Origin: CAYREX01 sp964423505 | GTDB taxonomy: Bacteria; Fermentibacterota; Fermentibacteria; Fermentibacterales; JCC-6 | NCBI GenBank assembly: GCA_964423505.1 | Contig: CAYREX010000014.1 | Location: 12,077-76,076, forward strand | Reading direction: 5' to 3' | DNA: 64,000 bases | Shown here: positions 35,877 to 45,301 of the stretch, piece after piece | How positions within the stretch are numbered: the stretch's first letter is position 1 | How the letters are laid out: each line of letters begins with the position of its first letter | The notes under the pieces: model-generated | Database searches by the model: none | The model's input: only the letters and a program-made list of their open reading frames with translations | What the model was told of the DNA's origin: nothing | Program-made: the position numbers and the translations under genes

Positions 35877-38654
35877 ATGAACTCCGACAAGTACGTCTAT
35901 TACTTCGGCGAGAGCGGCACCGACGGCGGCAGGGAGATGAAGGAGCTGCTCGGGGGCAAGGGCGCCAACCTGGCCGAGATGACCAGGATAGGTCTGCCGG
36001 TACCGCCGGGGTTCACGATAACGACCGAGGCCTGTCAGCTCTTCAGCAGGCTCGACGGCGACTGGCCGGAGGGTATGGAGGAGCAGGTGAGGGAGGCCCT
36101 CTCCAGGCTGGAGGAGGAGAACGGCAGGGAGCTGGGCGACCCCTCGGACCCGCTGCTGGTCTCCGTGCGCAGCGGAGCGGCGATCTCGATGCCGGGGATG
36201 ATGGATACCGTGCTGAACCTCGGGCTCAACACGGATACGCTGAAGGGCCTGGCGGAGAGATCCGGCAATCCCAGGTTCGCCTGGGACTCGTACAGGCGCT
36301 TCGTGCAGATGTTCGGCGATGTCGTCATGGGTGTCCCTCACGGGGAGTTCGAGAGGGAGCTCCAGGCGGTCAAGGACGACCGTGGCGTCGAGCTGGACAC
36401 CGAGCTCGGCGAGAACGACCTGAAGGAGGTGGTGGACCGCTTCCTCGCGCTCTACACCAGGCACATCGGCGAGGACTTCCCGCAGGACCCGTGGGAGCAG
36501 CTCAGGCTCTCCATCAACGCCGTCTTCGGCTCCTGGAACAACCCCAGGGCCATCCGGTACCGCGAGCTCAACGAGATCCGGGGGCTGCTCGGCACGGCGG
36601 TCAACGTCCAGACCATGGTCTTCGGCAACATGGGGGAGAGCTCCGGCACGGGCGTCTGCTTCACCCGTGACCCGGCGACCGGCCGCAACGAGCTCTACGG
36701 GGAGTACCTGATGAACGCGCAGGGCGAGGACGTGGTGGCCGGGACAAGGACGCCCAGGCCGATAGCCACCATGCGCGACGCCGACCCGGCCGCCTACGAC
36801 AGGCTTATGGAGATACGGGGCATCCTGGAGAGCCACTACAGGGACATGCAGGACGTGGAGTTCACCATCATGGACGGCAGGCTCTACATCCTCCAGACGA
36901 GGACGGGCAAGAGGACCGTCTTCGCCGCCCTCAACATGGCGGTCGACATGGAGGAGGAGGGTCTCATAGACCGCGCTACAGCCGTCATGAGGGTGCCATC
37001 GCTCGGCTTCAACCAGCTCTTCGCGCCGGTGCTGGACCAGCAGGGCAAGAAGAGCGCCCGGCTCCTGACGAAGGGCCTCAACGCCTCCCCGGGAGGCGCC
37101 TGCGGCAGGGCCGTCTTCACCGCCGAGGAAGCGGAGAGCTGGGCCGCAAGGGGCGAGGACGTGATTCTCTGCCGCCAGGAGACCAGCCCGGAGGACATCG
37201 GCGGGATGGCGGTAGCCCGGGGCATCCTCACCGCCAGGGGCGGCATGACCTCCCATGCGGCCGTGGTCGCCCGGGGGATGGGCAAGCCGTGCGTCGCGGG
37301 CGCGGGCGAGCTGCGCATCGACTCCCCTGAACGCCGCATGACCTGCGGAGACGCGGTCATCGAGGAGGGCGACGTAATCGCGCTAGACGGCTTCGTCGGA
37401 GAGGTCTACGCCGGGGAGGTCAGCGTCGAGCCCTCCGAGATAGTGCAGGTCCTCCGGGGCAACATGGCCGAGGAGGACTCGGAGCTCTTCGCGAAGTACT
37501 CCATGCTCGTAGGCTGGGCCGACGATGCCCGAAGGCTCGGGGTCAGGACCAACGCCGACACTCCGAAGGACACCGAGATGGCGGTTCTCTTCGGCGCTGA
37601 GGGCATAGGGCTCTGCAGGACGGAGCACATGTTCTTCGAGGGGGACAGGATAGTCTCCTTCAGGAAGCTCATCCTGGTCGCGGAGAGGGTCAGGCGTCTC
37701 CGGAGGCGCCTCGAGGCGGCCACCGGCGACACCTCCGCCATCGAGCGGGAGCTGGAGAGGCCCCTCTCCGTCTACGACGAGGCGCTGGAGGAGCTCCTGC
37801 CGCTGCAGAGGGGCGACTTCGAGGGCATATTCCGAGCCCTCGAAGGGCGGCCCTGCACCGTACGGCTCCTCGACCCGCCGCTTCACGAGTTCCTCCCCTC
37901 CGACGAGGCCGGGCAGGCCGAGACGGCCAGGGTCATGGGGATAACCGCCGGAGAGGTCCGGGAGACGGTCGAGTCCCTCGAGGAGTTCAACCCCATGATG
38001 GGGCACCGGGGCTGCAGGCTCGGCCTCTCCTACCCGGAGGTCTCCGACATGCAGGTGCGGGCGATCATGGAGGCGGCCATAAACGTCTCCCGGGAGGGCA
38101 TCGAGGTCCACCCGGAGATAATGATTCCCCTCGTCGGTCACTGGATGGAGCTTGACATCTCCCGCAGGAGGGCGCAGGAGGTCATCGACCGGGTTCTCTC
38201 GGAGAACGGTCTCTCAAGCGGCGACATCGACTACAGGATAGGCACCATGATAGAGGTGCCCAGGGCGGCGGTAACCGCCGACCGGGTGGCCGAGTACGCC
38301 GACTTCTTCAGCTTCGGAACCAACGACCTCACCCAGATGGGCTGCGGCTTCTCCCGGGACGACTCCGGGGAGTTCCTGGCGGACTACGTCTCCATGGGCA
38401 TCTACGACCGGGACCCCTTCGCATCCATAGACGTCGCCGGCGTTGGCGGGCTCGTCGAGCTGGCCGTCGAGCGGGGCAGGAGCAGGAAGCCCGACCTGAA
38501 GATAGGCGTATGCGGAGAGCACGGCGGAGACCCGCCCTCCATACGCTTCTTCGACCGGGCCGGGCTCGACTACGTCTCCTGCTCCCCCTACCGGGTCCCG
38601 GTAGCCAGGCTGGCCGCGGCACAGGCCGCCCTCTCGCCGGAGGGGTCCGGCTGA
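35877..38654 (+). CDS. ppdK: Pyruvate, phosphate dikinase
   Basis: PPDK interconverts pyruvate, ATP and phosphate with phosphoenolpyruvate, AMP and pyrophosphate. In fermenters it serves glycolysis or gluconeogenesis. The 925-residue protein has the ATP-grasp N-domain (YFGESG, LLGGKGANLAEM), the phospho-carrier loop GGMTSHAAVVARGMGKPC with His460, and the C-terminal PEP barrel with GTNDLTQM and CGEHGGDP. The length fits the family (870-930). The ATG at 35877 follows AGGAGGAAGGGG; the earlier in-frame ATG at 35847 gives an unlikely N-terminus. It leads a long rightward gene run. Confidence 0.97.
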   Translation: MNSDKYVYYFGESGTDGGREMKELLGGKGANLAEMTRIGLPVPPGFTITTEACQLFSRLDGDWPEGMEEQVREALSRLEEENGRELGDPSDPLLVSVRSGAAISMPGMMDTVLNLGLNTDTLKGLAERSGNPRFAWDSYRRFVQMFGDVVMGVPHGEFERELQAVKDDRGVELDTELGENDLKEVVDRFLALYTRHIGEDFPQDPWEQLRLSINAVFGSWNNPRAIRYRELNEIRGLLGTAVNVQTMVFGNMGESSGTGVCFTRDPATGRNELYGEYLMNAQGEDVVAGTRTPRPIATMRDADPAAYDRLMEIRGILESHYRDMQDVEFTIMDGRLYILQTRTGKRTVFAALNMAVDMEEEGLIDRATAVMRVPSLGFNQLFAPVLDQQGKKSARLLTKGLNASPGGACGRAVFTAEEAESWAARGEDVILCRQETSPEDIGGMAVARGILTARGGMTSHAAVVARGMGKPCVAGAGELRIDSPERRMTCGDAVIEEGDVIALDGFVGEVYAGEVSVEPSEIVQVLRGNMAEEDSELFAKYSMLVGWADDARRLGVRTNADTPKDTEMAVLFGAEGIGLCRTEHMFFEGDRIVSFRKLILVAERVRRLRRRLEAATGDTSAIERELERPLSVYDEALEELLPLQRGDFEGIFRALEGRPCTVRLLDPPLHEFLPSDEAGQAETARVMGITAGEVRETVESLEEFNPMMGHRGCRLGLSYPEVSDMQVRAIMEAAINVSREGIEVHPEIMIPLVGHWMELDISRRRAQEVIDRVLSENGLSSGDIDYRIGTMIEVPRAAVTADRVAEYADFFSFGTNDLTQMGCGFSRDDSGEFLADYVSMGIYDRDPFASIDVAGVGGLVELAVERGRSRKPDLKIGVCGEHGGDPPSIRFFDRAGLDYVSCSPYRVPVARLAAAQAALSPEGSG

Positions 38655-38657
38655 CCC

Positions 38658-41087
38658 ATGCCCTCCTCCGGTAGGAAGGTGCTGCTGGCCGACGGCGACA
38701 CCGGGCTGCTGGGGGTCCTCGGCCGGGTCCTCGACATGGAGGGCTGGGACGTCCACAGCCTGCAGGACGGTGTCGACCTCATCGGGAGGGCTCTCACCGA
38801 GGAGCCCTCCCTGGTCGTATGCGGCTACTTCCTCCCCGGTCTGGGTGGTCTGCGGGTGTGCCGCTACCTGAAGAGCGAGCCGGTGACCGCCCATGTCCCC
38901 TTCGTGCTGCTCGTACCGGGCCTGGACGGAGCGCTGAGGCTCAGGGCCGACTGGGCCGGTGTCGACCGGGTCGTAGAGCTCCCGGTCAGGCCGGAGGCGT
39001 TCGCCTCCGTCTGCGAGGAGCTGACGAGCGGCCGGCCGCATAAGGTGGAGGGTCTCTCCAGCATGGCCACCAGGCCGCCCGGCAGGGAGGCGATACTGGA
39101 CATGCTCTGCCTCTATCTCGAGGACAGGGTGAACCGCCTGGAGGCCACCTGGAAGCTGACGGAGGAGCTGGGCAGGACCCTGAGCGTCCGGGACATCTTC
39201 CGGCGGCTGGTGAACGGAGTGCTGGCCGGTCTGGGCTTCGACAGGGTCTGGGTCTCCAGGTACGTATCGGAGACCGACGAGCTGGTCACCGAGAGCTGCA
39301 GGGGAAGGAACCTCAGCGGGGTGCCGGACTCGATATACGTCAGGGAGCACGCAGACCTCCCCGCCGGCCTGGCCATAAGGGAGCTCCGCCAGGTGCGGGC
39401 GGTCGACCTCGACCTGCCCGAGGAGAGGCTCTGGTGGGAGGGGACCATAGACTACGTGGACACCCCGCTCTTCGCGGCCCGCAGGGCCATAGGCCTCATC
39501 CGCTGCGACCGGTCCGTATCGGGCAGGCGAACAGGTCGGGGCGACCTGGAGGCTCTCAGGCACATCGCCGCCCACACCTCCGAGGCCATACTGAACGCAA
39601 CGGTCCTTCAGGAGGTCACCGAGGAGCGTGAGCAGATGTCCGCCATCATGGACAGCCTGGAGGCGGGCATACTGGTCGTGGACGGGTCGGGGATGCTCAT
39701 CCGCGTCAACCGGAGGGCGAGGGAGATGTTCGGGCGCAACGAGGAGGAGCTCCTCGGACGGGAGCTCCGGCAGGCCCTGCCGGTCCTCTCGGGCGGAGAC
39801 ACCGGCTGGGAGAGGGCCATGGGGGAGACCGCCCAGGTCACGGAGAGCATAGTCCGGGTGGAGCGGCACGGCCCGGAGCCCTCCTTCGTGCTGAACGTCA
39901 GCTACATCCCCTTCAGGCGCGGCGGGCACTTCGCCGGCGTGGTGCTCATGGCCGAGGACGTCACCGAGGGTCACGCCCTGAGGGAGAGCCTCAGGCGCAG
40001 GAACGAGGAGCTGGAGGCCATATCGGTGATCGGGAGGGAGATGAACTCCTCGCAGGACCTGGACGAGATATGCAGGAAGGTCCTCGAGGCGGTCAGGAGG
40101 TTCTTCCCGGACGAGGCGGTCTCCGTTCTCATGACCGACGGACGGAGGGAGGAGGTGGTCCCCGATGCCATGAGGGCTGCGGTGACCGCCGGCTACGACG
40201 CGGAGCAGGACCCCAGGGGGGCCAGGATAATGATAAACGAGCCCGGCGGTCTGGAGGGGATCGAGGAGGAGAGCGGGGAGTACACCAAGGGCGCCATCGC
40301 CACCGCGGTCGCCTCTGGCAGGGTCGTCAACGTGCGTGACGCCAGGGAGGACGAGAGGTACGTCGAGAATCTCAGGGGAACCAGGAGCGAGCTGGTGGTT
40401 CCCATGATGGTGCAGGACAGGGTGGTTGGCGCCATTGACATACAGAGCACCCGAAGGGCCCGGTTCACCCCCGAGAGCGAGCGAACGGTGAAGACCCTGG
40501 CCAACCATGCGGCGACCGCGGTGGAGAACGCGGTTCTCAACTCCCGCATACTGGAGATGGCCAAGAGGGACCGGCTGACCGGCCTCGGGAACCTGCGACT
40601 CTTCGAGGAGAAGCTGGAGGAGGAGCTCCTCCGGACAAGGCGGTCCAACATGCCCTTCTCCCTCATCATGATGGACATAGACGACTTCAAGCACTACAAC
40701 GACTCCTGGGGTCACCCGATGGGCAACTCCCTGCTGCGGACGGTCGTCCGGGCGATGGAATCGGCGATCAGGGAGGTGGACCAGCTCATCAGGTACGGCG
40801 GCGAGGAGTTCGTCTGCATACTCCCCTTCACGGGGGAGAGGGAGGCGGCCGAGGTGGCCGAGAGGATAAGGAAGGCAGTCGTGCAGGCCAGCGAGGACAT
40901 TCCCCACGCCGGGGAGCAGCCTCTCGGGATGGTGAGCATCAGCCTGGGCGTCTCGACCTTCCTGACGGACGTCGGAGACCCGGACCTGCTGCTCAGGTAC
41001 GCCGACCAGCGCATGTACATAGCCAAGTCGTCCGGGAAGAACAGGGTGGTCGCCCCCTCGCTGGGCAACTGCCAGTTCGCGACATGA
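38658..41087 (+). CDS. Diguanylate cyclase with degenerate receiver, GAF, PAS and GAF domains
   Basis: The 809-residue protein begins with a receiver-like fold in which the phospho-acceptor Asp is replaced by Gly56 (LVVCGYFLPGLGG), so it cannot be phosphorylated normally. A GAF domain (about 150-315), a PAS domain (about 325-430), a second GAF domain (about 440-620) and a GGDEF domain with an intact signature (IRYGGEEFVCILP) follow. It would make cyclic di-GMP. No EAL domain and no membrane helix are seen. It starts 3 nt after ppdK and overlaps the DUF362 gene by 4 nt. Confidence 0.9.
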   Translation: MPSSGRKVLLADGDTGLLGVLGRVLDMEGWDVHSLQDGVDLIGRALTEEPSLVVCGYFLPGLGGLRVCRYLKSEPVTAHVPFVLLVPGLDGALRLRADWAGVDRVVELPVRPEAFASVCEELTSGRPHKVEGLSSMATRPPGREAILDMLCLYLEDRVNRLEATWKLTEELGRTLSVRDIFRRLVNGVLAGLGFDRVWVSRYVSETDELVTESCRGRNLSGVPDSIYVREHADLPAGLAIRELRQVRAVDLDLPEERLWWEGTIDYVDTPLFAARRAIGLIRCDRSVSGRRTGRGDLEALRHIAAHTSEAILNATVLQEVTEEREQMSAIMDSLEAGILVVDGSGMLIRVNRRAREMFGRNEEELLGRELRQALPVLSGGDTGWERAMGETAQVTESIVRVERHGPEPSFVLNVSYIPFRRGGHFAGVVLMAEDVTEGHALRESLRRRNEELEAISVIGREMNSSQDLDEICRKVLEAVRRFFPDEAVSVLMTDGRREEVVPDAMRAAVTAGYDAEQDPRGARIMINEPGGLEGIEEESGEYTKGAIATAVASGRVVNVRDAREDERYVENLRGTRSELVVPMMVQDRVVGAIDIQSTRRARFTPESERTVKTLANHAATAVENAVLNSRILEMAKRDRLTGLGNLRLFEEKLEEELLRTRRSNMPFSLIMMDIDDFKHYNDSWGHPMGNSLLRTVVRAMESAIREVDQLIRYGGEEFVCILPFTGEREAAEVAERIRKAVVQASEDIPHAGEQPLGMVSISLGVSTFLTDVGDPDLLLRYADQRMYIAKSSGKNRVVAPSLGNCQFAT

Positions 41088-42220
41088 CCGGCTCAGGTCG
41101 GGAGGGACCCGCTCCGGCCGTCGACGTCGTCCTGAGAGGCGGCTTCGAGGGTTACGATCGCGCGGCGGTCAGGGCCGCCCTGGAGGAGATGGTCCCGCTG
41201 GCCGGTGGATGGCCGGAGGGAGCCGTCCACGGCGCTACGGTGCTGCTGAAGGTGAACATGCTCTCGGCCAAGTCGCCGGAGAGGGGCATAACAACCCACC
41301 CGGCAGTGGTGGGCGCCCTGGCCGAGATACTCCTCGACAGGGGATGCAGGGTCCAGGTGGGCGACAGCCCCGGCGGCGCCGTGAAGGGCGTCGAGCGCTA
41401 CTTCCGCAACTGCGGCTACATGGAGCTGGCCGAGGAGCTGGACATCGAGCTCGTCAACTTCGAGGCGGCCGGCTCCACCCGGATGGAGGGGAGGCTGGGC
41501 AGCTACAGCATCGCGAGGCCGGTCCTGGACTGCGACGTGCTCGTCAACGTCTGCAAGCTGAAGACCCACGCCTACTGCCGGCTCACCTGCGCCGTCAAGA
41601 ACATGTTCGGGGCCGTTCCCGGTCTCGCCAAGGCCATGATGCACAGCTTCGCCCCCCGCCCGGCAGACCTCTCCGCCCGCATCGCGGACATCTATCGCCT
41701 GGTGACGCCGGACCTCACGGTGATGGACGCGATACTCGCCATGGACGGGAAGGGCCCCAGCACCGACGGCGACCCGAGGTGGGACGGCCTGCTCGGCGTC
41801 GCTGTCGACGGGGTCTGCCTGGACACGGTGGTCTCCAGGGCGGTGGGCCTCGAGCCCATGATGCTGCATACGACCCGCGCCGCCCGGGGCATGGGACTGG
41901 GCAGGCCGGAAGATGACATCACGGTGGACGCACCCGAGGACCTTGACCTGACGGATTTCAGGGTGCCCGGCAGGAGCTTCTACAACATGCTCCCCAGGTT
42001 CGCGGGGAGCCTGGTCAGATGGCTCTTCAAGAGGCCGCCCAGGGCAGGCGGGCGGTGCACCGGGTGCGGGCTCTGCGCCAGGTCCTGCCCGGTGGGGGCG
42101 ATAGACATGGCCACGGGCCGGGCGGTGATGAGCAGGAGGAAGTGCATCATGTGCCTCTGCTGCCACGAGGTCTGCCCGGAGCGTGCGATAAGCATCAGGG
42201 TCCCGTTCGGGGGGGGCTGA
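41084..42220 (+). CDS. DUF362 protein with C-terminal 2x[4Fe-4S] ferredoxin domain
   Basis: The 378-residue protein has a DUF362 domain (about 15-300: VLLKVNMLSAKSPERGITTHP, VNVCKLKTHAYCRLTCAVKNMFG). A C-terminal ferredoxin segment has two cysteine clusters, CTGCGLCARSCPVGAI and CIMCLCCHEVCPE, enough for two [4Fe-4S] clusters. DUF362 proteins are poorly understood; many sit in redox or cofactor contexts. It is coupled to the cyclase upstream and followed 1 nt later by lpxL. A second DUF362 gene without ferredoxin lies just beyond lpxL. Confidence 0.85.
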   Translation: MTGSGREGPAPAVDVVLRGGFEGYDRAAVRAALEEMVPLAGGWPEGAVHGATVLLKVNMLSAKSPERGITTHPAVVGALAEILLDRGCRVQVGDSPGGAVKGVERYFRNCGYMELAEELDIELVNFEAAGSTRMEGRLGSYSIARPVLDCDVLVNVCKLKTHAYCRLTCAVKNMFGAVPGLAKAMMHSFAPRPADLSARIADIYRLVTPDLTVMDAILAMDGKGPSTDGDPRWDGLLGVAVDGVCLDTVVSRAVGLEPMMLHTTRAARGMGLGRPEDDITVDAPEDLDLTDFRVPGRSFYNMLPRFAGSLVRWLFKRPPRAGGRCTGCGLCARSCPVGAIDMATGRAVMSRRKCIMCLCCHEVCPERAISIRVPFGGG

Positions 42221-42221
42221 G

Positions 42222-43172
42222 ATGGGCAGGCGGGGAGGCATCGGTCATCGCCTTGAATACGCGGCGGTCCGGGCGACGGCGTTCCTGGTCGGCCTTCTGC
42301 CCCTCCGCCTGGCCCTGGCCTTCGGCTCCGCGCTGGGTGCCTTCGCCTGGCTGGTGCTCCGGGTGAGGCGCGGCGTCGTGCTGACCAACCTGGAGCTGGC
42401 CTTCCCCGGCAGCGACGAGGCCTGGAGGCGCAGGACCGCCCTCCGGTCCTACGTAAACGTGGGCCGCTTCGTGATGGAGCTGGCCAGGCAGGAGAGGCTG
42501 GGGCCGAAGTGGCTGGAGAGGCATGTCGGCGTCGCCGACCGGGAGGCCCTGGAGAGGGTCCGGGCCGGTGGGGGAGCCCTGCTGATAACCGGGCACTTCG
42601 GCAACTGGGAGCTGATGGGCGTGGCGCTCGCTCACTTCCTGGGAGACGTCTCCTTCCTGGTGGGCAGGCAGAGCAATCCCTACGTCGACCGGTGGATAAA
42701 CCACCTGCGCTCCTCCATGGGGATCACCCTCTACGGCAAGAGGTCGGCCGTCAGGGGGGTCGTCGACTCGCTCGGGAGAGGCGGGTACGTCTGCTGGCTC
42801 TCAGACCAGGACGCGAGAGACGCCGGGATCATGGTCGACTTCTTCGGCAGAGCCGCATCCACACCGAGGGGTGCCGCCCTCTTCTCCGTGAAGAGGAACG
42901 CTCCGGTGGTACCGGTCTTCCTAGAGCGCACCGGCGGTGGCCCGAACCACCGACTCATCGTCGGAGAGCCCATCCGGCCGCCCGAGGGGCTCCCGGCCGC
43001 CGAGGCGGAGCTCGCGGTGACCCGGGAGTACACCCGCAGGATAGAGGAGGCGGTACGGGAGAGGCCGGACATGTACTGGTGGGCGCACAGGCGATGGAAG
43101 TCCTCCGGGCTCTACGACGCCCCGAGGCGGGGCGACCATCCGGCGAGGATTGAGGAGAGAGGTCCGAATTGA
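42222..43172 (+). CDS. Lipid A biosynthesis acyltransferase family protein (LpxL/HtrB-like)
   Basis: This is a 316-residue member of the lysophospholipid acyltransferase superfamily. It has one N-terminal membrane helix (FLVGLLPLRLALAFGSALG), the catalytic GHFGNWEL motif (HX4E type), and later DQDARDAGIMVDFFGR and TPRGAALFSVKRNAPVVPVF blocks typical of LpxL/LpxM. It would add secondary acyl chains to lipid A at the inner membrane, supporting a Gram-negative envelope. It sits between two DUF362 genes and its stop overlaps the next TTG start. Confidence 0.9.
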   Translation: MGRRGGIGHRLEYAAVRATAFLVGLLPLRLALAFGSALGAFAWLVLRVRRGVVLTNLELAFPGSDEAWRRRTALRSYVNVGRFVMELARQERLGPKWLERHVGVADREALERVRAGGGALLITGHFGNWELMGVALAHFLGDVSFLVGRQSNPYVDRWINHLRSSMGITLYGKRSAVRGVVDSLGRGGYVCWLSDQDARDAGIMVDFFGRAASTPRGAALFSVKRNAPVVPVFLERTGGGPNHRLIVGEPIRPPEGLPAAEAELAVTREYTRRIEEAVRERPDMYWWAHRRWKSSGLYDAPRRGDHPARIEERGPN

Positions 43173-44305
43173 AGAGCAGAGTGGCAGTTCTGAAGACGAG
43201 CCCGGAGAGGGTCCTGGCGGACTACGCCCGGCTCATGCGGAGCATCGATTACCTGGACGTGCTGGACCGGAGCGCGGAGGTCCTTCTCAAGATCAACGTC
43301 TCGTGGCACCACTGGTACCCGGCCTGCTCCACCACCCCCTGGCAGCTGGACGGCGTCATCAGGACTCTCCTCGACGACGGCTTCGAGAGGGAGAGGCTGA
43401 TATCGACGCACAACAGGACCGTGGTGGTCAGCGACAGGGTGGGCGAGCTGGGGAACAACCTGAAGCAGGTGGACGAGGACCTCCACGGCATCGGCAAGGT
43501 CCGCCTCTACGAGGAGCCGGTGAAGTGGGTCCGCTACGAGCCGAAGAAGCCCTTCCGGGTCCTCGGGGACATCTTCCCCGACGGGGTGAGGATACCGGAC
43601 GTGCTCATCGGCAGGAACATCATCCACCTTCCCACGGTCAAGACCCACGTCTTCACGACCATAACCGGCGCGATGAAGAACGCCTTCGGCGGCCTGCTCT
43701 CCGAGCGCAGGCATTGGACCCACTCGGTGATACACGAGACGCTGGTGGACCTGCTTCGGATCCAGAAGGACATCCATCCGGGGATACTCGCCGTCATGGA
43801 CGGCACCTTCGCAGGTGAGGGCCCCGGACCCCGGGCCATGATACCCCACGTCAAGAACTACATCCTCGCCTCGGCCGACCAGGTGGCCATAGACGCGATC
43901 AGCGCGAAGATGCAGGGCTTCGACCCGATGCGGCTCGACTTCATAAGGCTGGCTCACGAGGAGGGCCTCGGCGTGGGCGACCCGAGGGACATAGAGGTGG
44001 TCGGCGAGGACATATCGGACGTCGACTTCGGCTTCGTCCAGACCGACACCTTCGCCAGCAGGGGGCAGAAGATGATATACCACGGCTGGCTGAAGCCCTT
44101 CGAGAGGCTCCTGCTGCGCAGCCCCATAGTCCCGTGGTCGTACATGGCCAGCCGCTTCTACCACGACGTTCTATGGCTCAACGCGGTGGGCAGGAAGAGG
44201 ATCAGGTGGGCCAGGGAGACCGGGTGGGGCAGGCTCTTCCAGAGGTACTCCTCCGTCGAGTCGATGCCGCCCATGGTCAGGACAGCGGAACGGGAGGACG
44301 GTTGA
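43169..44305 (+). CDS. DUF362 domain protein
   Basis: The 378-residue protein starts with TTG, overlapping the lpxL stop by 4 nt. The DUF362 core is seen in VLLKINVSWHHWYPACSTTPW, HLPTVKTHVFTTITGAMKNAFGG and AVMDGTFAGEGPGPR. The ferredoxin tail of the other copy is absent. The C-terminal 100 residues are aromatic and basic, with a segment (FERLLLRSPIVPWSYMASRF) that may contact the membrane. Function unknown. The arrangement DUF362-Fd, acyltransferase, DUF362, GpsA suggests a link to lipid or envelope metabolism; that is inference. Confidence 0.8.
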   Translation: MKSRVAVLKTSPERVLADYARLMRSIDYLDVLDRSAEVLLKINVSWHHWYPACSTTPWQLDGVIRTLLDDGFERERLISTHNRTVVVSDRVGELGNNLKQVDEDLHGIGKVRLYEEPVKWVRYEPKKPFRVLGDIFPDGVRIPDVLIGRNIIHLPTVKTHVFTTITGAMKNAFGGLLSERRHWTHSVIHETLVDLLRIQKDIHPGILAVMDGTFAGEGPGPRAMIPHVKNYILASADQVAIDAISAKMQGFDPMRLDFIRLAHEEGLGVGDPRDIEVVGEDISDVDFGFVQTDTFASRGQKMIYHGWLKPFERLLLRSPIVPWSYMASRFYHDVLWLNAVGRKRIRWARETGWGRLFQRYSSVESMPPMVRTAEREDG

Positions 44306-45282
44306 GCCGCAGGCAGGCCGTGCTCGGCTGCGGGAGGTGGGGAGGCTTCCACCTCTGGTACGGCTCCAGGGCCGGCAACGCCGTCCTGGGCTGGGAGCCG
44401 GACCCGGAGCGCCTGCGGAGCCTGCGGGAGACCGGGAGCACCGGCTACCACGAGCTCCCCGGGGACGTCCGTCTGACCGCCGACCTGGCGGATGTGGAGG
44501 GGAGCGACCTCCTCCTCGCGGCCCTCCCCTCTCAGTTCTTCGGTCCGGTGGCGGCGGAGCTGGCCGGTCTGGACCTCTCCCGGACCGACCTGGTCCTCTG
44601 CATGAAGGGTCTGGAGAGGGGGACGGGCGAGCGGATGTCCGGCGTGGCCGCCCGTGAGGGGGTCCGCTCCAGGAGCGTGGTGGCCCTGCTCGGGCCGGGT
44701 CACCCGGAGCAGCTCGTCGCCGGGGTGCCGAGCTGCATGATACTCGCTTCCGAGTCGGAGGCGGCCGCTCTGCGGGTTTCCGAGGCGCTCGCCGGCGACC
44801 TGGTGCGTCTCTACCGCTCCAGGGACCTCTGCGGCTGCGAGCTGGGCGCGGCGGCCAAGAACGTGATGGGCCTCGCCGGAGGCATGCTGGACGGCATGGG
44901 CATGGGCGGTCTGAAGGGGGCCCTGATCGCCAGGGCTCCCCAGGAGGTCGCGAGGCTGGTGGCGGCCGCCGGCGGCGACTGGAGGAGCGTCTACGGACTC
45001 TCCCACCTCGGCGACTACGAGGCCACCCTGTTCTCCCCGCACAGCAGGAACCGCCTCTACGGAGAGCTCCTGGCAACCGGGGGCGATACCTCCGCGGTCG
45101 GTCTCGCGGAGGGCGTGGAGACCTCCGGGGCCATCCTGGACCTGGCCCGACGTCTGGAAGTCGAGATGCCCATTACCGCCACGGTCAGGGCCATCATCGA
45201 CGGTGAGCTCTCCACCTCCGAGGCCATTGGGACGCTCTTCGGGAGGCCGGAGAAGGAGGAGTTCCCGGAGACCTTCAACTGA
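44302..45282 (+). CDS. gpsA: Glycerol-3-phosphate dehydrogenase [NAD(P)+]
   Basis: GpsA reduces dihydroxyacetone phosphate to sn-glycerol-3-phosphate for phospholipid synthesis. The 326-residue protein has an N-terminal dinucleotide fold (AVLGCGRWGGFHLW), the LLAALPSQFFG segment, the catalytic-lysine motif CELGAAAKNVMGLAGG, and a C-terminal helical domain ending with the typical MPITATVRAIIDGE. The start is TTG at 44302, sharing TTGA with the upstream stop and preceded by GGGAGGACGG. Upstream open frame is antisense noise. Confidence 0.9.
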   Translation: MSRRQAVLGCGRWGGFHLWYGSRAGNAVLGWEPDPERLRSLRETGSTGYHELPGDVRLTADLADVEGSDLLLAALPSQFFGPVAAELAGLDLSRTDLVLCMKGLERGTGERMSGVAAREGVRSRSVVALLGPGHPEQLVAGVPSCMILASESEAAALRVSEALAGDLVRLYRSRDLCGCELGAAAKNVMGLAGGMLDGMGMGGLKGALIARAPQEVARLVAAAGGDWRSVYGLSHLGDYEATLFSPHSRNRLYGELLATGGDTSAVGLAEGVETSGAILDLARRLEVEMPITATVRAIIDGELSTSEAIGTLFGRPEKEEFPETFN

Positions 45283-45301
45283 GTCGCTGAAGGGAGCGGA
45301 G

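Noticed and set aside
38214..40907. 897-codon leftward open frame
   Set aside because: Antisense to ppdK and the GGDEF protein, both with intact motifs. Composition is typical of a shadow frame.
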